Origin: Streptomyces camelliae
GTDB lineage: Bacteria > Actinomycetota > Actinomycetes > Streptomycetales > Streptomycetaceae
Length of the DNA stretch: 64,000 nucleotides
Assembly (NCBI RefSeq): GCF_027625935.1
Contig: NZ_CP115300.1
Span: 6,138,001-6,202,000 of the forward strand
Direction: 5' to 3'
Shown: piece by piece, positions 7,781-18,211 of the stretch
Position numbering within the stretch: position 1 is the first letter of the stretch
Layout of the letters: every line of letters begins with the position of its first letter
The notes under the pieces: generated by a model
What the model saw: only the letters and a program-made list of their open reading frames with translations
What the model was told of the DNA's origin: nothing
Database searches by the model: none
Position numbers and translations under genes: made by a program

Positions 7781-9514
7781 GTGAACGACCGATACGACGC
7801 GGGTGACGGCTACGGCGCCGACCCGTACGAGATCGTCGGCTACGACGAGTACGGCCGGCCCGTGTACCAACAGGTCCCGGCACAGCAGGCACCGCAGACA
7901 CAGCAGACCCCCCGGCCGGCCTACGACCCATACACCCAGCAGCAGGGCTACGGCTACGACCCGTACGCCACCGGCCAGCAGCCGCCGGTGCCCTCCTACG
8001 ACTCCGGGCAGCAGCAGGCGTACGACCCCTACGCGGCCCAGAGCCCGTACAACCCCTACGGGACCGGGACCGGCACCCAGCACCCCGCCGGCTACGACCC
8101 CTACGGGCAGGCCGCGACCAGCGGGCAGCAGCCCCGCGTCGCCGGGCAGACCGCCTACATCCCGCAGCAGGCCGGCCCGGCGGAGCAGCCGCGGGGCGAG
8201 GGGCAGCGGTCCGGGGAAGCCCGAGGCGAGGGTGAACGGGACTACCGCACCGAGCAGTTCGCCTTCGTCGAGGAGCCGGACGGCGACTCCGAGGACGTCA
8301 TCGACTGGCTGAACTTCACCGAGAACCGCACCGAGCGCCGCGAGGAGGCCAAGCGCCGCGCCCGCAGCCGGCTGATCGCCCTGGTCGTGGTCCTCGCGCT
8401 CGTCGCGGCCGGCGGCGTCGGCTACCTCTGGTACGCCGGAAAGCTGCCCGGCCTGTCCTCCGCGGCCGCCAAGCCCGGCGCGGCCACGCCCGTCGGCGCC
8501 CAGAAACGCGACGTGATCGTCGTCCACCTGCACAACACCGACAAGGGCGGCACCTCCACGGCACTGCTGGTCGACAACACCACCACCAAACAGGGCAGCA
8601 CCGTGCTGCTGCCCAACAACCTCGCCCTGAGCGACGACTCGGGCGCCACCACGACCCTCGCCAAGTCGGTGGACGACGACGGCTCCTCGGGCACCCGCGA
8701 CCAGCTCGACACCGTCCTCGGCACCAGCATCCAGGGCACCTGGCGCCTCGACACCCCGTATCTGCAGAACCTCGTCGACCTGGTCGGCAACATCGACATC
8801 GACACCAACACGGACGTGCCCGACCCGGACGCCAAGAAGAAGGGCACCGAGCCGCTCGTCCACAAGGGCAGCCAGCAGACCCTCAGCGGCAAGATGGCCG
8901 TCGCCTACGCCACCTACCGCGCCTCCGGCGAGAACGAGAACGCCCAGCTGGAGCGGTTCGGGCAGGTCATGCAGGGCGTGCTGCGCAAGCTGTCCTCCGA
9001 CCCGTCCTCGGCGATCACCACCGTGCAGACCCTGGCGCAGATCCTCGACCCGCCGCTCACCGACAAGGACCTCGGCGCCTTCCTCGCCAAGCTCGCCGAC
9101 CTCGCCAAGAGCGGCCAGTACAAGACCGCCCTGCTGCCCGTGCAGACGGACGGCACCCTGAGTGCACAGACCAGCGACAGCGTGGTGAAGGACATCCTCG
9201 GCGGCACCGCGAAGAGCCCCGCCGGTTCCGCGGTCCGGGTCTCGGTGCAGAACGCCACCGGTGTGAAGGACGACACCGAGAAGGCCCGCGTGGTGCTTCT
9301 CAACGGCGGCTTCACCTTCCTGGAGGGCGGCACCGCGTCCGGCACCCAGGCCGCCTCGAAGGTGCTCTACGTGAATGCCTCCGACAAGGCGAACGCCACC
9401 GAGGTCGCCAAGACCCTCGGCCTGCCGGCGGGCTCCGTGGCCAAGGGCACGGTCTCCTCCGGCGCCGACGTCTCGGTGGTCCTCGGCCAGGACTACAAGC
9501 CGTCCGCCTCCTGA
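7781..9514 (+). CDS. LCP (LytR-CpsA-Psr) family protein, PdtA-like
   Basis: Cell-wall polymer ligase family; LCP enzymes move undecaprenyl-phosphate-linked glycopolymers onto peptidoglycan outside the membrane. The 577-residue product has a Tyr/Gln/Pro-rich cytoplasmic region with repeated YDPY units (1-150), a membrane helix (about 198-218), a divergent LCP-type domain (about 240-400) and a C-terminal LytR_C domain (about 484-570, from VRVSVQNATG). The usual LCP arginine/aspartate pattern (for example GSDSR and R-x-R...D...R) is missing; the equivalent places read HLHNTD and YATYRASGENENAQLER. Position beside nadD matches, from memory, S. coelicolor PdtA, the polydiglycosylphosphate transferase needed for proper sporulation. 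Start is GTG 7781. Confidence 0.82.
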   Translation: MNDRYDAGDGYGADPYEIVGYDEYGRPVYQQVPAQQAPQTQQTPRPAYDPYTQQQGYGYDPYATGQQPPVPSYDSGQQQAYDPYAAQSPYNPYGTGTGTQHPAGYDPYGQAATSGQQPRVAGQTAYIPQQAGPAEQPRGEGQRSGEARGEGERDYRTEQFAFVEEPDGDSEDVIDWLNFTENRTERREEAKRRARSRLIALVVVLALVAAGGVGYLWYAGKLPGLSSAAAKPGAATPVGAQKRDVIVVHLHNTDKGGTSTALLVDNTTTKQGSTVLLPNNLALSDDSGATTTLAKSVDDDGSSGTRDQLDTVLGTSIQGTWRLDTPYLQNLVDLVGNIDIDTNTDVPDPDAKKKGTEPLVHKGSQQTLSGKMAVAYATYRASGENENAQLERFGQVMQGVLRKLSSDPSSAITTVQTLAQILDPPLTDKDLGAFLAKLADLAKSGQYKTALLPVQTDGTLSAQTSDSVVKDILGGTAKSPAGSAVRVSVQNATGVKDDTEKARVVLLNGGFTFLEGGTASGTQAASKVLYVNASDKANATEVAKTLGLPAGSVAKGTVSSGADVSVVLGQDYKPSAS

Positions 9515-9521
9515 CGAGGGA

Positions 9522-9567
9522 CACGGGGCACCCTGCGCGATCCTTTAATCACGTGGGGTGCCCCGTG
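9522..9567 (+). terminator. Large hairpin between the LCP gene and rsfS
   Basis: CACGGGGCACCC (9522-9533) pairs perfectly with GGGTGCCCCGTG (9556-9567), 12 bp, with a 22-base A/T-richer loop. It lies eight bases after the LCP stop codon and 50 bases before rsfS, so it may terminate or attenuate. Confidence 0.65.
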
Positions 9568-9617
9568 CGGTCCGTGAGACCCTTGATGGCAAAAGTCCGC
9601 CGACCGAAAGCTTCGTA

Positions 9618-10061
9618 GTGACCGCCACGAACCGTTCCCTTGAGCTCATCAACACCGCCGCCCAGGCGGCGGCCGACAAGCTCGCCCACGACGTCATCGC
9701 CTACGACGTCAGCGACGTGCTGTCGATCACGGACGCCTTCCTGCTGGCCTCCGCGCCGAACGACCGCCAGGTCAAGGCCATCGTCGACGAGATCGAGGAG
9801 CGCCTGCTGAAGGAACTCGGCGCCAAGCCGGTGCGCCGCGAGGGCGACCGCGAGGCCCGCTGGGTCCTGCTCGACTACGTCGACATCGTCGTCCATGTCC
9901 AGCACAGCGAGGAGCGGGTCTTCTACGCCCTGGAGCGGCTGTGGAAGGACTGCCCCGAGCTGGAGCTGCCCGCCGACGCCAAGGCCACCCGCGGCAAGGC
10001 GAAGGAGCACGCCGAGCTGCAGGCCCAGGAGGCCGCCGCGGAGCCCGGCGGGGAGTGGTGA
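9618..10061 (+). CDS. rsfS: Ribosomal silencing factor
   Basis: RsfS (Iojap) binds ribosomal protein L14 and blocks subunit joining during slow growth. The 147-residue product carries the family core ITDAFLLASAPNDRQVKAIV, the REGDREARWVLLDYVDIVVH segment and FYALERLWKDCP. It has a 30-residue Ala/Glu/Lys-rich tail that looks unstructured. GTG 9618 was preferred because the family starts close to it (RSLELINTAAQAAADK); an in-frame ATG at 9558 lies inside the preceding hairpin. Stop and next start overlap as TGATG, implying translational coupling to the phosphatase gene. Confidence 0.93.
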   Translation: MTATNRSLELINTAAQAAADKLAHDVIAYDVSDVLSITDAFLLASAPNDRQVKAIVDEIEERLLKELGAKPVRREGDREARWVLLDYVDIVVHVQHSEERVFYALERLWKDCPELELPADAKATRGKAKEHAELQAQEAAAEPGGEW

Positions 10062-10729
10062 TGAGCGCCACCGGTGAGGTCACCGACCGCAGGAGCCGGG
10101 GCCGCCGCATCATCCTGTGGCGGCACGGCCAGACCGCCTGGAACGTCGAGCGCCGCTTCCAGGGCAGCACGGACGTCGCGTTGACCGAGACCGGCATCGG
10201 CCAGGCCCGCCGTGCCGCCCGGCTGCTGGCGTCCCTGAAGCCGGACGCGATCGTCTCCTCCGACCTGCAGCGGGCGGCGGACACGGCCGCCGAGCTGGCC
10301 ACCCTCACCGGCCTCGACATCACGCGCGAGGAGAATCTGCGCGAGACCTACGCGGGCGTGTGGCAGGGGCTGACGCACGAGGAGATCATCGCCCGCCACG
10401 GCGAGGAGTACGCCGCCTGGAAGCGCGGCGAGCCGGTCCGCCGCGGCGGCGGCGAGCTGGAGACCGAGGTCGCCGACCGGGCCGCGCCCGTCGTCCTGCG
10501 GCACGCCGAGAAGCTGCCCGAGGACGGCACGCTCGTCGTCGTCAGCCACGGCGGCACCATCCGCACCACCATCGGCCGGCTCCTCGGGCTGGAGGCCCGG
10601 CACTGGGAGAGCCTCGGCGGTCTGTCCAACTGCTGCTGGTCCGTGCTCGGCGAAGGCGCCCGCGGCTGGCGCCTGCTGGAGCACAACGCGGGCACCCTTC
10701 CGGAGCCCGTCCTCGGCGACGACACCTGA
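10061..10729 (+). CDS. Histidine phosphatase family protein
   Basis: Phosphoglycerate-mutase-like phosphatase. The phospho-accepting histidine is in ILWRHGQTAWN (about 18-28), the second histidine in VVVSHGGTIRTTIGRLLG. The acid residue region reads ENLRETYAGVWQGLTHEEI. Length 222 residues is typical. Its start overlaps the rsfS stop. The substrate cannot be told from sequence; family members act on sugar phosphates, nucleotides or alpha-ribazole phosphate. The linkage to nadD-rsfS is conserved in Streptomyces. Confidence 0.9.
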   Translation: MSATGEVTDRRSRGRRIILWRHGQTAWNVERRFQGSTDVALTETGIGQARRAARLLASLKPDAIVSSDLQRAADTAAELATLTGLDITREENLRETYAGVWQGLTHEEIIARHGEEYAAWKRGEPVRRGGGELETEVADRAAPVVLRHAEKLPEDGTLVVVSHGGTIRTTIGRLLGLEARHWESLGGLSNCCWSVLGEGARGWRLLEHNAGTLPEPVLGDDT

Positions 10730-10755
10730 CCCGTCACCCCTCCCGGACCCCGGAT

Positions 10756-10785
10756 TTCACTTTCTGGCAGGTCACAGGCTAAAGT
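10756..10785 (+). promoter_or_regulatory. Possible promoter of the first tRNA-Ala
   Basis: TTCACT (10756-10761) and TAAAGT (10780-10785) are 18 bases apart and lie 60 bases before the tRNA, in an unusually A/T-rich patch between the phosphatase stop and the tRNA. Confidence 0.4.
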
Positions 10786-10845
10786 TCTTCTTGTTCGCCC
10801 CGCCGAGCGGGAAGCGAGACACCATGCGGTTCCGCCGCGTGGCAA

Positions 10846-10918
10846 GGGGCTATAGCTCAGTTGGTAGAGCGCCTGCATGGCATGCAGGAGGTCAGGAGTT
10901 CAATTCTCCTTAGCTCCA
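10846..10918 (+). tRNA. tRNA-Ala(GGC), copy 1
   Basis: A 73-base cloverleaf. The acceptor stem GGGGCTA pairs with TAGCTCC (one G-T pair); the D arm has AGCTCAGTTGGTAGAGC; the anticodon stem CCTGC/GCAGG encloses ATGGCAT, giving anticodon GGC; the T arm carries AGGAGTTCAATTCTCCT. The discriminator is A and CCA is not encoded. It is identical to the copy at 11694. Confidence 0.97.
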
Positions 10919-10960
10919 CTGATCGATGACTCGGTTGAGTCGTCAGAGATCGGTGATGAA

Positions 10961-10988
10961 GATCCCGTCCCCACCAGGGGGCGGGATC
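10961..10988 (+). terminator. Terminator of tRNA-Ala copy 1
   Basis: GATCCCGTCCCC (10961-10972) and GGGGGCGGGATC (10977-10988) form a 12-bp stem with one G-T pair and a 4-base loop, followed by TTCTGC. The rest of 10919-11155 shows no other clear element. Confidence 0.85.
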
Positions 10989-11155
10989 TTCTGCATGCGG
11001 CTTGAGTCGGTCGGGGCCCCGCGCGCGTATACCTCTGCACAGCGGCGGCGGCAGCCGTGTCCGGACTGGTACTGAGGCGTCGCTGACCGTATTGCTCCGG
11101 CCGTGGCAGAATCAAACGGCCGGAAGGGGACGCGGCCCGACGGGAGGGAGTAGCG

Positions 11156-11329
11156 ATGCCTGCGAGCATCCTTGGGGAGGGCGGCGACCTCCTCGGTGCG
11201 GCGTTGATACGGAACACGACCACCCGGCTGCTCTGCCCTTCCTGCGGTTCCGCGCATGTCGCCCAAGTCCTCGGCGACAACGGCGGAATCTCCTACGTGT
11301 GCACGGCCTGCGGCCACAGCTGGAGCTGA
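11156..11329 (+). CDS. Zinc-ribbon microprotein
   Basis: A 57-residue protein. CPSCG (27-31) and CTACG (49-53) form a two-knuckle zinc ribbon, separated by SAHVAQVLGDNGGISYV. GGGAGGGAG (11142-11150) lies five bases before the ATG, so the start is well supported. The stop at 11329 is three bases before the next ATG, so the two are one transcript. Function not recognised; small zinc ribbons of this kind may bind nucleic acid or a protein partner. Confidence 0.75.
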   Translation: MPASILGEGGDLLGAALIRNTTTRLLCPSCGSAHVAQVLGDNGGISYVCTACGHSWS

Positions 11330-11332
11330 TCG

Positions 11333-11566
11333 ATGGGTGCACACAGGCGAAAGTGCGACTGGTGCGGGAGCGGTACGCCGATTGTCCGCGACATGGAGCC
11401 GATCAATCCCGACTACCAGTACTGGTGCGAGGAATGCGCACGGGCGCTGATCATAAAAGGCGACCCGATCGAGACGTACCGGGAATTGGAGGGCGAACCG
11501 ATCTACGGCCGCCTCCTCGAAGAGCACTGCACGCTCAAGCGGTTCTACTCCTTCGTGACGGCCTGA
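11333..11566 (+). CDS. Small Cys-rich protein
   Basis: A 77-residue protein. CDWCG (8-12) and CEECA (32-36) form a second kind of zinc knuckle pair, followed by a helical, charged C-terminal half (ETYRELEGEPIYGRLLEEH) with one more Cys near residue 66. It lies three bases after the zinc-ribbon gene and both are enclosed by two identical tRNA-Ala genes. No family recognised. Codon bias is somewhat weaker than in neighbouring housekeeping genes (for example ATA and TTG codons). Confidence 0.75.
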   Translation: MGAHRRKCDWCGSGTPIVRDMEPINPDYQYWCEECARALIIKGDPIETYRELEGEPIYGRLLEEHCTLKRFYSFVTA

Positions 11567-11624
11567 CAGCTCCAGCGCGAAACCGGACATAGGCGCACGT
11601 ACCTGTGTGAACCTGAAACCGATT

Positions 11625-11652
11625 TTGCGCTACGGCCCCGGCCCTGTAATGT
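11625..11652 (+). promoter_or_regulatory. Promoter of tRNA-Ala copy 2
   Basis: TTGCGC (11625-11630) and TAATGT (11647-11652) are separated by 16 bases and lie about 42 bases before the tRNA. Confidence 0.55.
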
Positions 11653-11693
11653 TTACGACGTCGCCAGGGGAACCGGGCGAAACAACAGAACAA

Positions 11694-11766
11694 GGGGCTA
11701 TAGCTCAGTTGGTAGAGCGCCTGCATGGCATGCAGGAGGTCAGGAGTTCAATTCTCCTTAGCTCCA
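11694..11766 (+). tRNA. tRNA-Ala(GGC), copy 2
   Basis: Identical over all 73 bases to the copy at 10846, with the same anticodon GGC and no encoded CCA. The two copies are direct repeats 848 bp apart. No integrase gene lies in the window next to either copy. Confidence 0.97.
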
Positions 11767-11774
11767 CAGAAGTC

Positions 11775-11807
11775 GAAGGCGGATCATCCCGAGGATGGTC
11801 CGCCTTC
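11775..11807 (+). terminator. Terminator of tRNA-Ala copy 2
   Basis: GAAGGCGGATCATCC (11775-11789) and GGATGGTCCGCCTTC (11793-11807) form a 15-bp stem with one G-T pair and a 3-base loop, eight bases after the tRNA. Confidence 0.85.
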
Positions 11808-11834
11808 GGCGTGTTGTGCGCGAGTGGCGTCCGA

Positions 11835-11882
11835 ACGTCGAGGGGTGCCCCACCCGGTCCCGGGGGGGGCACCCCTCGACGT
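11835..11882 (-). terminator. Terminator of the NuoF-like gene
   Basis: ACGTCGAGGGGTGCCCC (11835-11851) pairs without mismatch with its complement at 11866-11882, 17 bp, around a 14-base loop. It lies immediately downstream of the minus-strand gene that ends at 11886 and back-to-back with the tRNA terminator. Confidence 0.8.
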
Positions 11883-11885
11883 GTC

Positions 11886-13496
11886 TCAGCGGCCCAGCGC
11901 CCGCCGGCCGCGGCCCTGGGAGAGGACCGGAAGGTTGCGCGACGGCGCCTGTCCGCGCGTGTCCTCTTCGAGGCGCAGGGCGAGCGCCGGACAGCGGCGC
12001 ACCGCGCGCAGCGCCTTGGCCTCCGCGTAGCGCGGCACCTGCGCCTGGGCGACCGTCGGGAACCCGTCGGCGCCGAGTTCGAACACCTCGGGCAGGATGT
12101 CGGCGCACAGCCCGTGGCCCCGGCACAGCGTCCAGTCGACGTAGATCTTCTGGCGGCTCGCGCCGGTCTCCTCGGGCTCTCCGCCGCCCGGGATGCCCGT
12201 CGGGGCCCTGCCCCCCTCGAAGAGCGGCAGAACGCCCTCCACGGGCCGTCCGCAGCCGTTTCCGAGGACATGGGCTGCCAGGTCGTCGGTGAACGCCTTG
12301 ATGGTCGACTCCAGGAACATCGCCGAGCCGTCCGGATGCGAGCACGCGCCGCGGCGCTTGACGTTCTTCGCGACCTGCTTCAGCGCCTCCAGGGCGGCCG
12401 GTCCGCCGCCGTTGAGGATGTCTTCCATCCCGCGCGCGGCGGCGGGCAGCCCGAGGTAGCAGGGGCCGCACTGGCCGGCGCTCTCCTCGGCCAGCCACTG
12501 CGCCACCCGTAGCGACTCGCCCAGCGGGCAGGTCTCCTGGCTGATCGGCAGGATCGCGCCCGCGCCCAGCGAACCGCCCACCGCATCCAGAGAGTTGCGC
12601 GAGACGATCGCCTCGTTGACCGTCGCCGCGTCGATCCACTTGCCGTGGTAGCCGCCGGTCAGCACGCCCTGCGGCACCGGCGGGGCGCCCGCCAGCTGGA
12701 GCACGTAGCGCAGCGGCACACCCGTGGGGACCTCCAGCACCATCGGGCGGGCCACCGCGCCGGACACCGTGAGCATGACGGTGCCCGGCTCGTCGTACAG
12801 GCCGGTGTTGCCGTAGCGCTCGGGGCCGATGCGGGCGGCGATGGCCAGCTGGGCGAACGTCTCGGCGTTCGACAGCAGCGTGGGCGCGCCGCCGACACCG
12901 CTCTGCGAGGCGCTGATCTTGCGGCCGGGCGGGATCGCGGGGCCGCCGTCGACCGAGCGGATCAGCGAGGCGGCGGCGCCGGTGACCATGCGCACCGGGT
13001 TGCGCTGCACCCACGCGCGTAGCGCCGATCTACGGCTGTTGCTCAGCCCGCGTTCGGCGAGAGCGGCCTCCATGGAGCGCTGCGTGGACTCGCGCGTGAC
13101 GCCGATCACGAGTGTGCGCGCGCCGAGCGCCTCCGCGCACAGCAGCGCGCCGTCCAGGATCAGGTGCGGGGCGCGGTTGATCAGCACCGTGTCCTTGCGG
13201 CAGGCCGGCTCGTCCTCGCTGCCGTTGACCACGACGACCGGCCGCACCCCGCGCTTGATCGCCGACTCGGCGACCGAGCGCAGCTTCTTGTGGAAGGGGA
13301 AGCCCGCACCGCCGCGGCCCTTGAGGTTGATGCTCTCGGCGAGCTGCGCGAGCTGTTCGCCGCCCAGGGGGTCGAGCGGCCCGTGCACCTTCAGGTGCAT
13401 GGGCAGGTCGAGACGTTCCACGAGGTCGAAGCCCGACGTGAGCTGGGGAAGGCCGACGACGCGGACCTCGGGGACGTCGGGCAGGGCCTCGTTCAC
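11886..13496 (-). CDS. NuoF-like flavoprotein fused to a ferredoxin domain
   Basis: A predicted electron-transfer subunit. The N-terminal 400 residues match the 51-kDa NADH-dehydrogenase subunit family: SINLKGRGGAGFPFHKK (FMN site, about 54-70), VVNGSEDEPACRKD and the 4Fe-4S segment ESAGQCGPCYLG followed by RRGACSHPDGSA. The C-terminal part adds a 3Fe-4S-type ferredoxin: IYVDWTLCRGHGLCADILP with a later RRCPALAL. The length is 536 residues. It is not part of a nuo operon; instead its GTG start overlaps by four bases the stop of a ferric-reductase-like membrane gene, so the two probably form one NAD(P)H-to-haem electron chain. The electron acceptor outside is unknown. Confidence 0.87.
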   Translation of the reverse strand: MNEALPDVPEVRVVGLPQLTSGFDLVERLDLPMHLKVHGPLDPLGGEQLAQLAESINLKGRGGAGFPFHKKLRSVAESAIKRGVRPVVVVNGSEDEPACRKDTVLINRAPHLILDGALLCAEALGARTLVIGVTRESTQRSMEAALAERGLSNSRRSALRAWVQRNPVRMVTGAAASLIRSVDGGPAIPPGRKISASQSGVGGAPTLLSNAETFAQLAIAARIGPERYGNTGLYDEPGTVMLTVSGAVARPMVLEVPTGVPLRYVLQLAGAPPVPQGVLTGGYHGKWIDAATVNEAIVSRNSLDAVGGSLGAGAILPISQETCPLGESLRVAQWLAEESAGQCGPCYLGLPAAARGMEDILNGGGPAALEALKQVAKNVKRRGACSHPDGSAMFLESTIKAFTDDLAAHVLGNGCGRPVEGVLPLFEGGRAPTGIPGGGEPEETGASRQKIYVDWTLCRGHGLCADILPEVFELGADGFPTVAQAQVPRYAEAKALRAVRRCPALALRLEEDTRGQAPSRNLPVLSQGRGRRALGR

Positions 13497-14770
13497 TTAA
13501 AGCCTCCGGACGGCGTGTTCCAGGATTCGCCCGAACCCGGTGCGTCGAAGGACGCGCCGGGCAGCGTTTCGGCAGCGGGACCGTTGTTGTACGTGTCACT
13601 GGCGTTGTACGTGCCATAGCGGCCGTTTGTCTCACCGGTGTCGTACATGTCACTTCCGCCGTATCCGGACGTGCCCGGATTGCCATAGACCGGGATGGTG
13701 TATCCGGTGTCCTGGAGCGGGTCGTACGCGGACGGCGGGGCCTCGCCGACCGGCGGCGGGGACGGGATCGGCCAGCTGCCCGAGGTGCTGGACGGGCCGT
13801 CGACGCGCGGGATGGCCTCCGTGGCCTGCAGGTCCAGCGGCAGGTCCATGCGGGCGGTCTGGCCGGCCGCGAACGGCTGCTGGGCGCCGCCGCGCGGGGA
13901 GACCGCGCGGTAGGCGGCCGCGAAGCCCGACGCGGGCTGCGCCCCGGGGGTCACGGGCGACTGGTACAGCGGCGCGGCGGGGGCGGGCGCCGCCTCGGGC
14001 TCGCGCCGGCGCTCGAAGCCCGCGGACGCCGACTCGGCCATCCGGGAGCGGCTCGCGTCCAGCTCCTCGAAGCCGGGCCGCTCCGAGCTGCCGAACAGGG
14101 CCACCAGGCGGTCGGCGACCTTGCGCTTGACCGGGCGCGGGGCGGAGCGCAGCGCGAGGGCGGCCATCACCCCCAGCAGCGACAGGCCGTAGGAGATCAC
14201 GAAGAACGGCTTGGCCGCGCGGCCCGCGTACAGGCCGTGGATCAGCGCCGCACACCAGGCCGGGTAGGCCAGCATGTGCATCGCGCGCCAGCGGGCGGCG
14301 ACCGGGGCCGGGGTGGCGAAATTGCTGCGCAGGGCGCCCGTGACACCCACGAAGATCATCAGCAGACCCGCCACCGAGCCCAGTCCGATCAGGCCGCCGA
14401 TTCCGGTGACGCCGAGCGAGAACGGAATGATCGCGGCGATCGCGGGCGCGTGCCCGAGCGCGACCTTCGTGACGATGTGCAGCAGGAGGAACGCGATCGA
14501 GGCGATTCCCAGAGTGCGGTGAACCGCCTGGCCGACGATCCGCTGCCGGATGTTCAGGAAGATCCGGTCCTGGGCGAACAGGCCCCAGATCACCGAGCAG
14601 CTGAGCGAGACCAGCGACAGCACGCCCGCGCCGAAGTTCAGGAAGTCGCGGACCGGGCCGCCTCCGACCAGTACGACCACGGGTATCAGCAGCAGGGCGA
14701 CGGCGGTCGCCACCCCATAGGCCGAGCGGCCCGGTTTGGGGAGTGAGCTGGTACTACGACGAGGGTTCAT
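13493..14770 (-). CDS. Ferric-reductase-like transmembrane haem protein
   Basis: A 425-residue membrane protein. Six to seven hydrophobic helices fill the first 220 residues; QAVHRTLGIASIAFLLLHIV and RAMHMLAYPAWCAALIHGLY each carry two histidines spaced for two stacked haems, as in the ferric reductase/cytochrome b family. The remaining half is a soluble Pro/Ser/Tyr/Gly-rich tail with no fold recognised. ATG 14770 was chosen for the GGAG eight bases upstream; a further-upstream start at 14878 would add an unlikely extension. It is translationally coupled to the flavoprotein gene that follows. A perfect 12-bp palindrome lies upstream at 14831. Confidence 0.85.
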   Translation of the reverse strand: MNPRRSTSSLPKPGRSAYGVATAVALLLIPVVVLVGGGPVRDFLNFGAGVLSLVSLSCSVIWGLFAQDRIFLNIRQRIVGQAVHRTLGIASIAFLLLHIVTKVALGHAPAIAAIIPFSLGVTGIGGLIGLGSVAGLLMIFVGVTGALRSNFATPAPVAARWRAMHMLAYPAWCAALIHGLYAGRAAKPFFVISYGLSLLGVMAALALRSAPRPVKRKVADRLVALFGSSERPGFEELDASRSRMAESASAGFERRREPEAAPAPAAPLYQSPVTPGAQPASGFAAAYRAVSPRGGAQQPFAAGQTARMDLPLDLQATEAIPRVDGPSSTSGSWPIPSPPPVGEAPPSAYDPLQDTGYTIPVYGNPGTSGYGGSDMYDTGETNGRYGTYNASDTYNNGPAAETLPGASFDAPGSGESWNTPSGGFK

Positions 14771-14830
14771 GGGGGCAACTCCGAGCAGTTTCGGGAAAGC
14801 GGTCCCGCTGCCGAACTCTAAGCGGCGCCA

Positions 14831-14842
14831 TACCGATCGGTA
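14831..14842. promoter_or_regulatory. Candidate operator of the reductase operon
   Basis: TACCGATCGGTA is a perfect 12-bp palindrome 60 bases before the ATG at 14770. A possible minus-strand promoter (TTGCCC/TAACTG, at plus positions 14873-14878 and 14851-14856) stands just upstream of it. The site looks like a TetR-family operator core; the regulator is not in the window. Confidence 0.4.
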
Positions 14843-15028
14843 CGCGGTTTCAGTTATTGCGTTGTTATCAACGGGCAATATGACTGGGCGGTGTCCCTTA
14901 GTGGACGGTACGCGATGTATTTCTTGACTTCAGTTCAGTTCCGGGCCGGACTCCTGGCATGTCCACAAGGGATACGGACGCGCGTCGCGGCTTGCTCAAG
15001 GCCGTCGCGGCTCGCTCAGGGCCTGCGG

Positions 15029-15034
15029 TACCCT
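15029..15034 (+). promoter_or_regulatory. -10 box of the leuS leader transcript
   Basis: TACCCT followed by six bases and the ATG of the leader peptide at 15041, so the leader peptide itself would be translated from a leaderless mRNA. No clear -35 box. Between 14879 and 15028 I see nothing else certain. Confidence 0.5.
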
Positions 15035-15040
15035 AGCGCC

Positions 15041-15079
15041 ATGCGTGCCGTACGCCTTCTGCTTAGCGGGCCGCGCTGA
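15041..15079 (+). CDS. Leucine leader peptide of leuS
   Basis: A 12-residue open frame, MRAVRLLLSGPR, whose three consecutive leucine codons are CTT CTG CTT; CTT is rare in this genome. It ends 48 bases before an intrinsic terminator that precedes leuS. Stalling at these codons when charged tRNA-Leu is short is expected to prevent the terminator from forming. Comparative work on Actinobacteria has predicted classical attenuators before leuS in some Streptomyces. Confidence 0.8.
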   Translation: MRAVRLLLSGPR

Positions 15080-15085
15080 TCAGTA

Positions 15086-15151
15086 CCGACCCCGGTCGTA
15101 CCCGTGAGGTCGGCATCGGCGCGGCGTCCCCTCCTGTGTGAGGGGATTTTT
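15086..15151 (+). promoter_or_regulatory. leuS attenuator region
   Basis: CCGACC (15086-15091) can pair with GGTCGG (15108-15113), giving a hairpin between the leader peptide and the terminator. The terminator follows: TCCCCTC (15127-15133), a six-base loop, GAGGGGA (15140-15146) and a T-rich run from 15147. A true T tract is exceptional in this window, which singles this terminator out. The alternative antiterminator pairing was not worked out. Confidence 0.7.
15127..15151 (+). terminator. Intrinsic terminator (attenuator) before leuS
   Basis: A 7-bp stem TCCCCTC/GAGGGGA with loop CTGTGT is followed by TTTTT at 15147-15151 and further T-rich sequence. It lies 55 bases before the leuS ATG. 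Confidence 0.85.
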
Positions 15152-15205
15152 CGTTTCTTTGAATGTCAGCCGCAGGCAGAGACGATCGATGGAGCTTTGA
15201 GGATC

Positions 15206-18082
<2,877 letters not shown>

Positions 18083-18113
18083 CGCTCGCCGGCGTCCCCT
18101 ACGGGCAGATTCG

Positions 18114-18152
18114 GGGCAGGCTCGGGGTTCTTCCGGAACTCCGGGCCTGCCC
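18114..18152 (+). terminator. Terminator after leuS
   Basis: GGGCAGGC (18114-18121) pairs with GCCTGCCC (18145-18152), extended inside by GGGGTTC with GGAACTCC (one G-T pair). It lies 31 bases after the leuS stop. Confidence 0.75.
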
Positions 18153-18211
18153 GCCGCGTTTACCGTGGAAAGCGCAGCGGCGAGTGCCGCACCGGTCCGA
18201 GGAGGAGCGTC

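Noticed and set aside
10846..11766. Integrated genomic island between the tRNA-Ala copies
   Set aside because: Only 775 bp lie between, with two small zinc-knuckle genes and no integrase, excisionase or replication gene.
15041..15205. T-box riboswitch upstream of leuS
   Set aside because: No T-box core sequence is seen; the short leucine-rich leader peptide plus terminator explains the region better.
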